Positions 49,618 to 60,084 of a stretch of 64,000 bases of DNA are shown here, one piece after another. The notes beneath the pieces were generated by a model. The model saw only the letters and a program-made list of their open reading frames with translations. It searched no databases and was not told the origin of the DNA. Position 1 is the first letter of the stretch. Each line of letters starts with the position of its first letter. Source of the DNA: Polyangiaceae bacterium (GTDB lineage Bacteria > Myxococcota_A > Polyangia > Polyangiales > Polyangiaceae); assembly GCA_020633235.1 (NCBI GenBank), contig JACKEA010000004.1, positions 1 to 64,000 on the forward strand, written 5' to 3'. Position numbers and translations under genes: made by a program.

Positions 49618-52103
49618 CTGAGGACGTAGCCGTCGACGCAGGTGAGCCGTTGATTGTCGTTGGCCGTGGTCAACGTCAGCTCCACGCGATGCTTGCCGGG
49701 CCCGAGCTTCGAAGTATCCACCACCGTGACATACTCGTACGGAAGGTTCTTCAAGTGAAGACGTCCGGAGTCCTTTGCGTCGAGCCGCACGCGAACGTCC
49801 ACCGCCGCACGACCCCAAACCACGGCGCTGTCTTCCAGCCCACCCACGATGGCCAGGGCTCGGCCGAGCTCGACGTCGTTCCACGCCACCGTGAGCTCAC
49901 CACCGGCCGCCGGGTGTGCGTACAGCATGGGGCGCAGCGCGCCTTCGATGCGACAGTTCTTGGGCACCACCTGCACGAAGGTGATGCTCGGAGACGCGAA
50001 CGCGGTGCCGTTCTTCGGCAGCGCTTCCGGCGGCGCGCCCGGTGAAGCCGCCAAGGTGACGCCGAACGGCTCTGCCGACAGCCTTCTTTCGAGCTTCAGC
50101 TGGTTTGCCGTGGCAACGCGGAACCTCCCGAAACGGACGTCATCTCGCGGCACACCGGCGGCGAGCAGCTCTGCCACGGCACTCTCGTCCCGCGCGTGGC
50201 GCAACACGACCGTCGCGCGATCGAAACCGAAGATGCCGGCGAAGCCCAGCCGCGGGTCGAACAGCGAGGTACCCACCCGCGCAGCGGTGCGCGGCAGCAG
50301 CAAGCTGCCCCGCACGAAGGCCAGGCGATAGCTCGACAGATCCACGTACGCCTGACCCGGCGCCAGCGTCTGTTCCAAGTGGGCGCGCGCGTCGGCTTCG
50401 CCGACCTTGCTCGTCGCCGCGCGCAGCGACCACAAGAGCCAGAGCCCCGCGAAAGCGGCTGCGCCAAGCACGACGCCGCCGGCGATGAAGCGTCGCCGCC
50501 CGGGCGGCGCTGTCTGGGGCAACGCGTGGGGCCCTGCCGGCGCGCCGCCCGCCGCGGCAAAGGCGGCGAACAGCGCGGCGCCCAGGTAGAAGCTGTCCCA
50601 GATGATGCCGTTGAACATCACGAACACCACGTAGGCCGTCCCGAGCGGCGCGATCATCTTGCGAGGACCACGGACACGGGTGGCCACCAGTGCCATGAGA
50701 ACGACGATGGCCGCTTGTGCGCGGGGCATCCACTCCGTGGCGTGGGCCTTGTAGAGCGGTCCGGAGAAGCCGTACTTCTCCCAGAACCACGACTGATGCA
50801 CCGGGCCGTACTCCACCAGCCAGTGGAAGGTGCCGAACCAGAAGGTGTCCGGATCCCTTGCCACGAAGGGCACCAGGAGCACGGCAGCCACTGCGCCGGT
50901 CAGCGCCAGGCGCGGCACCGCCGCGCGCCAACCGACGTCGCGGATCAACGCGATGGTGACGAAGGGCACCAGCACCAACGCGAAGTGGCGCGTAGCGAGG
51001 GCCACCCCCAGCGCCGCCATCGCCAGCCACCAGCGTCGCCGGAGCAGCGCGGCGAGTACGACCGCGAGGACGCCCCACCAGGCGTGGGGCTCTGCGTAGA
51101 TGCCGTTCCACATCAGGCTCGGCGAGAAGAACCACGCGGCGGCGAAGCCCGCCGCGATGCCGCGTCCCCAGGAGCGCTGGGGCTCGTCCGCGCGTCCCGC
51201 GGCCCACCACAGGCCGACGGCCACGGCGACGTCCGCGACGATGCCCCACACCCGAAAGTCGAGTCCCGCCAAGCGGGGCACGCCCCAGCCGAGCCACATG
51301 CCGGGCAGGTAGGTGAGGGGCACCACGCTGCCCCGCTGCATCTGGTGGAACGCGTAGGGATTGTGCCCCGAGAAAAAGGCGTCCTGCGCGCTCTTCACCA
51401 AGGGCAACATGTCCCGCACGCCGGGGTCGATCTGCCAGGTGGAGAGCCCGATCCAGCGCAGCGTGACCCCTGCCGCCACGATCACCGCGAAACGGGCGAG
51501 GGGCGGCACCTTGGGTACCACCATCAACGAGCCCAGCACGACGGCCAGCACCACGAGCACGGTCCCGAGCCAGGGCTTGTCGTAGGGCAACACGAAGAGC
51601 CCTTGGTTTCGGTACTTCTGCGCCAAGAGCGCGAGGAACACGAGGGCGATGCCGAGACCCACGCGTTCGTGGTCGCGAGCGTCGCGTCGCCCGCGGATCA
51701 GCCGCGGCCCGAGCGCGAGGGGCCACGCCGCGAGCAGCGGCAAGAGCAGGTACCCCTCGCGCTCGCGGAGAAAGAGCGGCAGCTCCGTGATCGGGATCTT
51801 CTTGGGCTCCAAGATGCGCAGCACGCCGACGCCGACGGCCAGGGCGCCCGCGAGCAAGCACACGGCGCCCAAGGCGATGGCCGTGATGCGCGCCCAGCGC
51901 GGTGGCGGTGCCGCGGCGGCGCGAGGTTCCGCGGGTGAAAGCCAAAAAATGCCCAAGAACAGCAGCAGGAGTCCCAACGTGGAACGAACCGCGTCGCCGA
52001 AGGTGGTGCCCACCAGCTCCAGCACGACGATCAGCGGCAAGAGCCAGGCGAACGCTTCGGCCAGGAAGCGTCGGGGATGCGCGCCGAGCCGGCGAAGGTT
52101 CAC
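49614..52103 (-). CDS. Large multi-pass GT-C-type glycosyltransferase-like membrane protein
   Basis: The 829-residue protein starts at GTG 52103, sharing GTGA with the stop of the discoidin-domain gene. It has about fourteen helices (to about residue 560), with FFSGHNPYAFHQMQRGSVVPLTYLPG and NGIYAEPHAWWGVLA loops resembling the catalytic loops of GT87/GT39-like polyprenyl-phosphate mannosyl- or arabinosyltransferases. A periplasmic C-terminal region of about 250 residues ends in a beta-sandwich (DVRVRLDAKDSGRLHLKNLPYEYVTVVD) that may bind carbohydrate. It lies downstream of the GT2 and another GT-C gene in the same operon. The acceptor is not known. Confidence 0.72.
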   Translation of the reverse strand: MNLRRLGAHPRRFLAEAFAWLLPLIVVLELVGTTFGDAVRSTLGLLLLFLGIFWLSPAEPRAAAAPPPRWARITAIALGAVCLLAGALAVGVGVLRILEPKKIPITELPLFLREREGYLLLPLLAAWPLALGPRLIRGRRDARDHERVGLGIALVFLALLAQKYRNQGLFVLPYDKPWLGTVLVVLAVVLGSLMVVPKVPPLARFAVIVAAGVTLRWIGLSTWQIDPGVRDMLPLVKSAQDAFFSGHNPYAFHQMQRGSVVPLTYLPGMWLGWGVPRLAGLDFRVWGIVADVAVAVGLWWAAGRADEPQRSWGRGIAAGFAAAWFFSPSLMWNGIYAEPHAWWGVLAVVLAALLRRRWWLAMAALGVALATRHFALVLVPFVTIALIRDVGWRAAVPRLALTGAVAAVLLVPFVARDPDTFWFGTFHWLVEYGPVHQSWFWEKYGFSGPLYKAHATEWMPRAQAAIVVLMALVATRVRGPRKMIAPLGTAYVVFVMFNGIIWDSFYLGAALFAAFAAAGGAPAGPHALPQTAPPGRRRFIAGGVVLGAAAFAGLWLLWSLRAATSKVGEADARAHLEQTLAPGQAYVDLSSYRLAFVRGSLLLPRTAARVGTSLFDPRLGFAGIFGFDRATVVLRHARDESAVAELLAAGVPRDDVRFGRFRVATANQLKLERRLSAEPFGVTLAASPGAPPEALPKNGTAFASPSITFVQVVPKNCRIEGALRPMLYAHPAAGGELTVAWNDVELGRALAIVGGLEDSAVVWGRAAVDVRVRLDAKDSGRLHLKNLPYEYVTVVDTSKLGPGKHRVELTLTTANDNQRLTCVDGYVLR

Positions 52104-53098
52104 TTCGCGGGCCCGTAGACCTCGATCTCGCACAAAGCGATCCCGTGGCCGGCGACGTTACGCACGCGCACGAAGCGCGCCACCTGGCCATCCCCGCGGT
52201 ACACCCAGCGCTGTCCTTCGCCACCGCGACCGGTGAACCGGCGCACTTCCTGGAAGCTCTCGCCGTCGGACGACAGCTCCACCGCCAAGGGCGTCGTGGT
52301 GTAGGCGTAGTTGTCCTTGCGGTTCGTGACCACCACGCGATCGATGCGATGCGGCGCGAGGAGATCCACACGGAACCAGCCGTCTTCCTGACCCGTGGCG
52401 GAGCCCCAGGGACTCTCGTCCTGTCCGTTCACCAGCGCTTCGGCGGTGGCGCTGCCGGGCCAATAGCTGGAGGCCAGGGTGGGCTTGCCCAGGGCCACGT
52501 TCTTGGGGGCCAGGAGCCACGCGAAGAGACCCACGATGGCGGCGATGATCAGCAATGCCAATGTCGCGATGCGAAGGATGCGCGAGCGGCGTACCTGCTT
52601 CGGCGAGCGGGGCTCCACGCCCTGGAGCAGCAGCACCAATGCGCGGTCGATGCGATCGAGACGCTGCCGGGCGACCACGGGCGGAACCGCATCGAGCAAC
52701 AATGCGTCCGTCTGCTCGGCCAGATCCTGCGCTTCGTCCAAGGGCTCGCCATCCGCGAAGGCGCTCGGCGGCGTGCGCGGCAGCGCGCCCTGCTCCGCAA
52801 GCTCGCGCACGCGCGGCCACGCGGCGGCGTCCGCAAAGGACTCCCCCGCGGCCAAGGCCACGGCGCGAGCAGTGAGCACACCGGCCTCGCGATACAGCGT
52901 GCCCGCGGCCGCCACGTTGCTCGCGTTGCGCAGGTCGCGCGCGGCGCGCATGCGCCGCACGGCGGCGTGCCACAGCTGATGCACGCCTTCGCTCTGCTCT
53001 GGGCGATAGCTCTTGGCGCGGGCCTCCGCCTCTTTGAGGACCACGGCCTCCAGCGCCCGCTTGGGAAGCGCCGCCAGCTTTTGCAGGACGAGAGCCAT
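52100..53098 (-). CDS. Membrane-anchored F5/8-type-C (discoidin) domain protein
   Basis: The 332-residue protein has a cytoplasmic N-terminal helical region (about residues 1-175) with conserved pairs such as RPEQSEGVHQLWHAAVRRMR. One membrane helix follows (about 180-200; LALLIIAAIVGLFAWLL). The periplasmic C-terminal domain (about 205-330) matches the discoidin/F5/8C jelly-roll: NVALGKPTLASS, WFRVDLLAPHRIDRVVV and ARFVRVRNVAGHGIALCEIEVYG. Such domains often bind sugars. It is translationally coupled to the GT-C gene that follows and probably recognises or guides the glycan made by this operon. Confidence 0.78.
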   Translation of the reverse strand: MALVLQKLAALPKRALEAVVLKEAEARAKSYRPEQSEGVHQLWHAAVRRMRAARDLRNASNVAAAGTLYREAGVLTARAVALAAGESFADAAAWPRVRELAEQGALPRTPPSAFADGEPLDEAQDLAEQTDALLLDAVPPVVARQRLDRIDRALVLLLQGVEPRSPKQVRRSRILRIATLALLIIAAIVGLFAWLLAPKNVALGKPTLASSYWPGSATAEALVNGQDESPWGSATGQEDGWFRVDLLAPHRIDRVVVTNRKDNYAYTTTPLAVELSSDGESFQEVRRFTGRGGEGQRWVYRGDGQVARFVRVRNVAGHGIALCEIEVYGPAK

Positions 53099-53127
53099 GC
53101 CGGCTCGGGACTATGGTCCGACAGCCG

Positions 53128-54684
53128 TCAGGGGCGCAAGCGCCCTGGTTCCAGCTTGGAAACGTAGACGCGAAACGCGTGGCGCTGGACGGCGTCGTAG
53201 GACGGGCCGGCGAGGGCGACGTACAGCGCGAGCAAGCCCAGCACGGAAAGACTGGTGAACGGAAGCGCGACGCGAGCGAACCACGGGCGCGGTGGTCCGC
53301 GGCGGAACATCACGAACAGGAGGGCCGCGCCGATCACGACCACCAGGGGGACGAGGCTCCAGAGCCCCGTGAGCCGCGGCTCCGCCAGGTTGGGCGCCAC
53401 CAGGTGCGAGCGGCCGAGCTCGAACACCACGTCCAGGAGCGGATTCTTGGCGTCGTTCGGCGGCTCCGGGAAGAAGGCGTGGACCAGCTGGTGATAGAGG
53501 ATCGCCGTCAGCACGGCGCCGCGCAGAAACGCGTCCGCCCAGAAACGTCCGCCCAGGAGCTGCGCGCCGTGGGCGACCAAGACGCACATCCATCCCATCG
53601 CCGGCACCAGCAGCCGCGGACCGAAGCCCCAACCCGCCACCCACATGTTCGAGCTGGAGATGAACAGCACGAAGTACAGCGAGGTGAGCCCGACCAGCAG
53701 CGCCAGGCGGCGCCTTTCCTTTCGCCACAGCGCGACCACCCCGGGCACGGCGAACAAGAACATCGGCGAGGTGGTGATCAGACCGCGGTGCAGGCTCAGG
53801 ATGCCGCCGTTGAAGGCGGACCACCGGGGTACGGTAACGCCACCGATGCCCTGGTCGTGAATGCTGGCCAAGGCCTTGTTGGTGAGGTGCTGGTAGGAGA
53901 GCGCGAAGGGGCTGCCGAAGCAGGTGTCGTTGTAGAAGCCGAGGAGCAGCAGGAACGGCAGCGCGCCGAGAGCGAAGGCGAGCGCGCCGAGGGGCCGGCG
54001 CCCGAGGGGTCCCAGCACCACGTACAGCGCCAGGAACGCCGCGGGGATGCCGGCTTGGTACTCCGTGAGCCCGGCCACACCGGCGCAGGCGCCGGCGGCG
54101 AAGGCGAGCAGCATGGGGCCGGCGCGCGATCGCGGGATGCCGTCCTCGGCGCGCAGCACCAAGGCGAGCGCGGCGATCAGCGCGACGGCGACGATCTGAT
54201 GGCCGTAGAACGCGGTGCTGTAGTGAAAGGCGGAGCTGCCGAGCATCCAGCCCAGGCTCACGAGATCCACCCACGGGTCGAGGACGCCCGAGCGTCGCAA
54301 CAGCGCTCGCAGCGCAAAGAAGCCGAGGAGCCCCAGGGGGATCATCAACCCCCGGCGCATCAGCAAGATCAGCGACTCGATGCTCTGTGCGGGTTGGAAA
54401 TGCTTGGCGACGAGATACACCCCTGCCGCCAGGAAGCTCGAGCCGGGCGCCTTGTCCGAATAGAGACCCCCGTCGTGGCTGGCGGTGTCCAAGATGCGAC
54501 CGAAGCGGGCGTAGCTCGTGTCTATGGTGAAGCTGTGCTCCTCCACCATGGCTACCGCGAGGTACACCCGGGAGCGCTCGTTCGGAACGCTCACCGCGGA
54601 ATACATGGTGGAGTAGCTGAGCGCGAGCAGACACAGAAGCCCGAGCGCCAGAGAGCGTGGCCAGCGTCGAAAGCTCGGCCGCAC
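53128..54684 (-). CDS. Multi-pass membrane glycosyltransferase-like protein (GT-C type)
   Basis: The 518-residue protein (GTG 54684, AAGGAGAG about 13 bases before; an upstream GTG at 54729 would overlap the GT2 gene by 40 bp) has about twelve helices. Early periplasmic loops carry SVPNERSRVYLAVAMVEEHSFTIDTSYARFG and GLYSDKAPGSSFLA. The KAPG-type turn and acidic loop are seen in PMT-like polyprenyl-phosphate-dependent transferases. It follows the GT2 gene by about 5 bp, so the two probably share one pathway: the GT2 makes the lipid-linked sugar that this enzyme uses. The acceptor is unknown. Confidence 0.72.
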   Translation of the reverse strand: MRPSFRRWPRSLALGLLCLLALSYSTMYSAVSVPNERSRVYLAVAMVEEHSFTIDTSYARFGRILDTASHDGGLYSDKAPGSSFLAAGVYLVAKHFQPAQSIESLILLMRRGLMIPLGLLGFFALRALLRRSGVLDPWVDLVSLGWMLGSSAFHYSTAFYGHQIVAVALIAALALVLRAEDGIPRSRAGPMLLAFAAGACAGVAGLTEYQAGIPAAFLALYVVLGPLGRRPLGALAFALGALPFLLLLGFYNDTCFGSPFALSYQHLTNKALASIHDQGIGGVTVPRWSAFNGGILSLHRGLITTSPMFLFAVPGVVALWRKERRRLALLVGLTSLYFVLFISSSNMWVAGWGFGPRLLVPAMGWMCVLVAHGAQLLGGRFWADAFLRGAVLTAILYHQLVHAFFPEPPNDAKNPLLDVVFELGRSHLVAPNLAEPRLTGLWSLVPLVVVIGAALLFVMFRRGPPRPWFARVALPFTSLSVLGLLALYVALAGPSYDAVQRHAFRVYVSKLEPGRLRP

Positions 54685-54689
54685 CGCCC

Positions 54690-55457
54690 TCAGAGCTCTC
54701 CTTTGAGGGCCGCCATTCTGAGCTTCCACACCATGACCACCGCCTCCGCGAAGATACGGCGGCTCATCTTGCTCTCGCCCGCGCGTCGATCCACGAACAC
54801 GATGGGTACTTCTTCCACGTGCATGCCTTTGCGCAGCGCGCGGAAGGTGGTTTCGATCTGAAACGAGTAGCCGTTGGAGTGTACGCTCGAAAGATCGATG
54901 GCTTCCAGCGCGCGCCGTGAATAGCCCTTGTAGCCGCTGGTGAGGTCCCGCACGTTCACGCCCAAGATGGTGCGAGCGTAGAGCGAGCCGCCCTTGCTCA
55001 GCACGTGCCGTCCGACGCCCCAGCCTTCCACGCCGCCACCACTCACGTTGCGCGAGCCTATCACCACGTCCGCGCCGCGGTCGAAGGCGGCGAAGAACGC
55101 CGGCAGGTAGTTCGGGTCGTGAGACAGATCCGTGTCCATCTCGATGAACCGCTCGAAGCCCTCCGCGAGGCCTTGGGCGAAGCCTTCCACGTAGGCCGTG
55201 CCCAAGCCGAGCTTGCCGGCACGATGCATCACGGAGATACGCGGGTCCTCCGCCGCGAGCTCGTCGGCGACGTCCCCGGTGCCATCTGGAGACGCGTCGT
55301 CCACCACCAGGATCCGCGCGCCCGGCGCTACCTCCAGCGTCGCGCGCAAGAAGAGCGGCAGATTGTAGCGTTCGTTGTAGGTGGGCGTGACGATGAGCGC
55401 GCCGCTCCCCAGGGCATGCGCGCTCGCGGATTGGCCGTTTTCAGGGCTCGGGGGCAT
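54690..55457 (-). CDS. GT2 polyprenyl-phosphate-mannose-synthase-like enzyme
   Basis: The 255-residue enzyme starts at ATG 55457; the frame upstream to 55625 is shadow. It carries the DPM1-type motifs: ALIVTPTYNERYNLPLF, VVDDASPDGTGD, MDTDLSHDP (Asp108/Asp110 region), GVNVRDLTSGYKGYSRRAL, SNGYSFQIETTF and DRRAGESKMS. It has no C-terminal membrane domain. It should transfer mannose from GDP-mannose to polyprenyl phosphate at the cytoplasmic face, supplying the GT-C enzymes downstream. Mannose rather than glucose is inferred from family similarity. It heads the five-gene operon and is divergent from the POT gene. Confidence 0.88.
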   Translation of the reverse strand: MPPSPENGQSASAHALGSGALIVTPTYNERYNLPLFLRATLEVAPGARILVVDDASPDGTGDVADELAAEDPRISVMHRAGKLGLGTAYVEGFAQGLAEGFERFIEMDTDLSHDPNYLPAFFAAFDRGADVVIGSRNVSGGGVEGWGVGRHVLSKGGSLYARTILGVNVRDLTSGYKGYSRRALEAIDLSSVHSNGYSFQIETTFRALRKGMHVEEVPIVFVDRRAGESKMSRRIFAEAVVMVWKLRMAALKGEL

Positions 55458-55551
55458 CGGCGCGCGGAAGATAGCGCACGTTTCGCTGGCCAGCTCGAAC
55501 CATTCTCGATCTAAGTTAGCGCGCCGGCCCGAGGCCGGAGGAGGACCGAGG

Positions 55552-57060
<1,509 letters not shown>

Positions 57061-57092
57061 AGCCTCGTTCCCCGGCGCCATCAGTCTTCTAT

Positions 57093-57120
57093 TGTTGGTC
57101 CGCCGCGGGAGCTCGCGGCG
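57093..57120. terminator. REP-like copy with perfect 7-bp stem between convergent genes
   Basis: After the POT stop, TGTTGGTC (57093-57100) is followed by CGCCGCG (57101-57107), loop GGAGCT and CGCGGCG (57114-57120), a perfect 7-bp stem. Relative to the consensus the two arms have changed together, keeping pairing. It sits 32 bp after the POT stop and 5 bp before the convergent gene's stop. Confidence 0.65.
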
Positions 57121-57125
57121 CGCCG

Positions 57126-57944
57126 TCAGAGCGAGAGCGCGGGGCGGCAGAAGCAGGGCCCGTCGGGGTTCAACGGGGCGCGCTTGGCGACGTGCAGGTT
57201 GATGGCTTCGATCTCGTCTTGCCAGCAGTTGTGGCAGCCGCGGCCCATGACGGCGGCGTCCGCCGGGGGCTCCCAGGGCGCGTTGTCGGCGGGGGCGCCC
57301 TGGTAGCTCAGGTGCTCGCCGTCGGCGACGGCTTCCACGTCGCCGATCACGATGCCCAAGGCGTTGGGCTCCGTGATCGGCGCGTCCAGAGCGAAGCTCG
57401 GCTCGTCGAAGGGGGCGCACAGCCAGCGGCGCGCGCCGCCTTCGCGGGCGACGTACTCCCACTCGGCCTCGCTCGGGAGCCGCAGACCGAGGGCGCGCGT
57501 CGCAGCGATGGCGCCGCTGCCATAGGTGTAGGCCGGTGTGTCCGGCTTGCCGCCCTCGCGGCCCGCGCCTTTGGCGAGCGCGTCGAACTGCGCGACGGTA
57601 AGCGGACGGAGACCGAACAAAAAGGGCGCGAGGGTCACGGTCCGCAGCGGGCGCGCGTAGGGATCGAGCACGGAGCGCGCTTCTTCCCCGCGGCCGCCGA
57701 AGAGCCGCGCTACCTCTTCGAGCTCCGCGTCCGTGACTCCCATCTGAAAGCGACCGCCGGGGACGACCACGAGGGAAAGGTCTAGATCGTCGTGGCGCAC
57801 CGCGAGCAGCCCGTGCGCGCCCAGGGGTGTGGTGGTGGCCTTCCACGGCGCTCCGAGCTTGCCGGCCACCGCGTCGAGGGCGCCGCGGCGCGCGTCAGGC
57901 TCTGCGGCTTTCCACGCGTCCAGGCTTGCGATCACGTCCGTCAT
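57126..57944 (-). CDS. SUMF1/FGE-sulfatase-type domain protein
   Basis: The 272-residue protein has a formylglycine-generating-enzyme-like (SUMF1) fold: VPGGRFQMGVTDAELEE, ATRTVTLAPFLFG, ALGLRLPSEAEWEYVAREGG and APFDEPSF. The C-terminus departs from true FGEs: CHNC and PCFC near the end replace the usual conserved Cys and Arg residues. So it is probably one of the many SUMF1-domain proteins with another or no activity, such as metal or thiol binding. ATG 57944; it is 61 bp from the divergent SurA-like gene. Confidence 0.75.
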   Translation of the reverse strand: MTDVIASLDAWKAAEPDARRGALDAVAGKLGAPWKATTTPLGAHGLLAVRHDDLDLSLVVVPGGRFQMGVTDAELEEVARLFGGRGEEARSVLDPYARPLRTVTLAPFLFGLRPLTVAQFDALAKGAGREGGKPDTPAYTYGSGAIAATRALGLRLPSEAEWEYVAREGGARRWLCAPFDEPSFALDAPITEPNALGIVIGDVEAVADGEHLSYQGAPADNAPWEPPADAAVMGRGCHNCWQDEIEAINLHVAKRAPLNPDGPCFCRPALSL

Positions 57945-58005
57945 GGGCCAGCAGTGGAACGGCCTGCGCGAGGATGCAAGGCCGTCTGATAAGGTTCACG
58001 CCGCC

Positions 58006-58566
58006 ATGAACGCCGCACGCTGGATCTTGCCGCTGCTGCTCTCTACCGCCGTTGCAGAGGGCGCGCCGCGCACCGTGGAGCGCGTGGTCGCCACCGTGGA
58101 TGGGCAGCCGATCTGGCTCTCGGACATTCGTGGCGCCACCGTCATCCTGCGCAAACAGCTGAAGGACGTTCCGGCGGCCAAGCGGGAGGCGGCGCGTCGC
58201 GACATGTTCGAGCAGCTGGTGGATCGCGCGATCGATCGCAAGCTGATCGAGAGAGAAGCGCGAAGCTTGCAGGTGTCCGTGAGCACGGGTGAGGTGGACC
58301 GGGCCCTGGCGCTGGTCGCGAAGCAGAACGCACAGAGCGTGGAACAGCTCCTGGTCTTCGTGCAGAAAGAGGGCATGAGCGAGGCGGCGTATCGCCGAGA
58401 GCTTCGCTACCAACTGCTGGAGGCGAAGCTCTTGCAGCTGCGCATGATGCGCGCCGCGCCCAGCGAGCGCGGGGGCAGCGTGGAGGCGCGGCTGGAGGCG
58501 GAGCGTAGCCGTTGGCTCGGTGAGCTCCGCAAGCGGAGTCACATCGTGCTTCGGGTGCGGCCGTGA
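58006..58566 (+). CDS. SurA N-terminal-like periplasmic chaperone
   Basis: The 186-residue precursor starts at ATG 58006 with a signal peptide (about residues 1-20). The mature part matches the N-terminal chaperone domain of SurA: VVATVDGQPIWLSDIRGATVILRKQL, LVDRAIDRKLIEREARSL, SVSTGEVDRALALVAKQNAQS and a C-terminal ARLEAERSRWLGELRKRSHI. There is no parvulin PPIase domain, unlike E. coli SurA, so it would be a chaperone-only form. Its stop overlaps the next gene's start (TGATG). The two are probably one outer-membrane-protein assembly unit. Confidence 0.78.
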   Translation: MNAARWILPLLLSTAVAEGAPRTVERVVATVDGQPIWLSDIRGATVILRKQLKDVPAAKREAARRDMFEQLVDRAIDRKLIEREARSLQVSVSTGEVDRALALVAKQNAQSVEQLLVFVQKEGMSEAAYRRELRYQLLEAKLLQLRMMRAAPSERGGSVEARLEAERSRWLGELRKRSHIVLRVRP

Positions 58567-59696
58567 TGCGCGGCTGGGCAGGGCTGGCGCTCTTGGTGGT
58601 GGCCTGCGGCGGCACGCCCGGAAAAGAGCCGCGATCGCCGGCGCGCGTGGATTCCTCGATCCGCGCGCCGGCGAAATCCGAGAAGGCCGTGGCGTGCGAC
58701 GCGGAACCCGAGGCGCTGGAGCGTGTGGACGCGCCGGACGCGGTGAGCGAAGCGTTCCGAGCCATCGGCGGCGTGGTCGAGAGCGTCCAGGTGGAGGCCG
58801 AGGAAGACGTCTTGGCCCGCGCCCGCGGGGCCGTGAGGCTGAAAGCCGGGGACGTCCTCACGGATGCTCTGCTGCGCGCGGACGTGGAGCGACTGTGGGC
58901 GTTGGGCGACGTGGAAGACGTGGTGGTCGAGACCGCCGGCGCGCCGCCGGCGGTGACGTTCCGCGTGCTGAGCGCGCCCGTGGTCCGCGCGAGCTTCGGA
59001 GAGGGAGACGGGTTCAGCACGGAGATCGCCGCAGCCCTCGGCCTCGGCGTGGACGATCGCTTGCGCCAGGGTGCTCTTTCGGAAGGGCTCGAGAAGGTGC
59101 GAGAGCGCTGGTTTGCCGAGGGCTACCGTCAGGCCACGGTGAGCGTGACGGGCGTGCGCTTGCCGGACAGCCGGGTAGACGTGTGTGTTCACGTGGATCG
59201 CGGCCCGCAGCTCTTGGTGGGAACGGTGACGATCACGGGAAACCAGGCCGTGCCCACGGAAGAACTGCGCGCGTTGATCACCGCCAAGCACGGCGAGCCG
59301 CTCTCCGATGCCGAGCTCGAGCGCGACGTGTTGAATCTGCAGGCGCTGTACCTCGACCGCGGCTTCGTCACGACCACGGTGGAAGGGCCCGAGGTCACGG
59401 TGAAGGACGGCGCGCTTTCGCTGCAGGTCGCCGTGAACGAGGGTCCGAAGTTCACCATCGGTTCGATCACCGTGGCGGGGGACTTGGCGACCACCAAGGC
59501 CGCCTACCTGAAGAAGATCACGTTGAAGCCCGGAGACGTCTTCAGCCGGTCACGGCTGCTCGCGGACATCGAGCGTCTGCGCGAGCTGCACCAGGCCCAA
59601 CACGCCGAAGGCATGGCCATCGTTCCCGAGACCAAGCTCAGCCCGGACAAGCACCAGGCGTTCGTGGTGCTGCGTATCGTGGCGCCGCAAAAGTGA
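58566..59696 (+). CDS. POTRA-domain lipoprotein without a beta-barrel
   Basis: The 376-residue precursor starts at ATG 58566 in TGATG with the SurA-like stop. The lipobox is VVAC (Cys14). The mature chain is a row of about four POTRA-like modules: VRASFGEGDGFSTEIAAALGLG, GTVTITGNQAVPTEELRALI and ALYLDRGFVTTTVEGPEV, then GSITVAGDLATTKAAYLKKI. A barrel domain is absent. POTRA modules normally dock substrates and lipoproteins on BamA, so a lipoprotein of POTRAs only may act as a soluble docking arm. With the SurA-like gene it suggests an outer-membrane biogenesis role. Confidence 0.72.
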   Translation: MRGWAGLALLVVACGGTPGKEPRSPARVDSSIRAPAKSEKAVACDAEPEALERVDAPDAVSEAFRAIGGVVESVQVEAEEDVLARARGAVRLKAGDVLTDALLRADVERLWALGDVEDVVVETAGAPPAVTFRVLSAPVVRASFGEGDGFSTEIAAALGLGVDDRLRQGALSEGLEKVRERWFAEGYRQATVSVTGVRLPDSRVDVCVHVDRGPQLLVGTVTITGNQAVPTEELRALITAKHGEPLSDAELERDVLNLQALYLDRGFVTTTVEGPEVTVKDGALSLQVAVNEGPKFTIGSITVAGDLATTKAAYLKKITLKPGDVFSRSRLLADIERLRELHQAQHAEGMAIVPETKLSPDKHQAFVVLRIVAPQK

Positions 59697-59995
59697 ATGC
59701 AACAGAACCGACTTTGCGGGTGATAGGGCGTGCGCTGGGTGCGGAATTAAGGTGCAAGACATCTCACCCTGGCGAGTCCCAATTCGAATGCCTTCGATCT
59801 CCACGCGCAGGCGATCGAGTGCATGAGCAATTCCCTCGTTGTTGGGGGCAGTTCCAAACAGGGAGAATTCGTCTCCGTGTGCGGGGATGGGAAGCGTACC
59901 GCTGACATAGTCCTCAAACGCCTGAAGGCGGTTGGCGATCCTGAGCAAGGTCGGCGACCTCGTGCGCGAACCTGTCGTTGATGCGCTTGAACTAA
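59697..59995 (-). pseudogene. Fragment of a GGDEF-domain (diguanylate cyclase) gene
   Basis: On the minus strand FKRINDRFAHEVADLAQ lies in one frame, and in a second frame RIANRLQAFEDYVSG...IPAHGDEFSLFGTAPNNEGIAHALDRLRVEIEGIRIGTR follows. Together these match the GGDEF signature region: the FK-x-IND motif, the RG-GDEF loop (here AHGDEF at 59879-59865) and the following helix. A frame change between the parts and a TAG just before FKRIND show the gene is broken, and its 5' half is gone. Confidence 0.55.
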
Positions 59996-60084
59996 CCCCA
60001 GTGCTCACTTGAGTCGGTCCTCTCTCACAAGCGGCGACCCAGCGACGATTCTTCCCAGCGGGAGCTTGTCGGTTCGGCGCGGAA

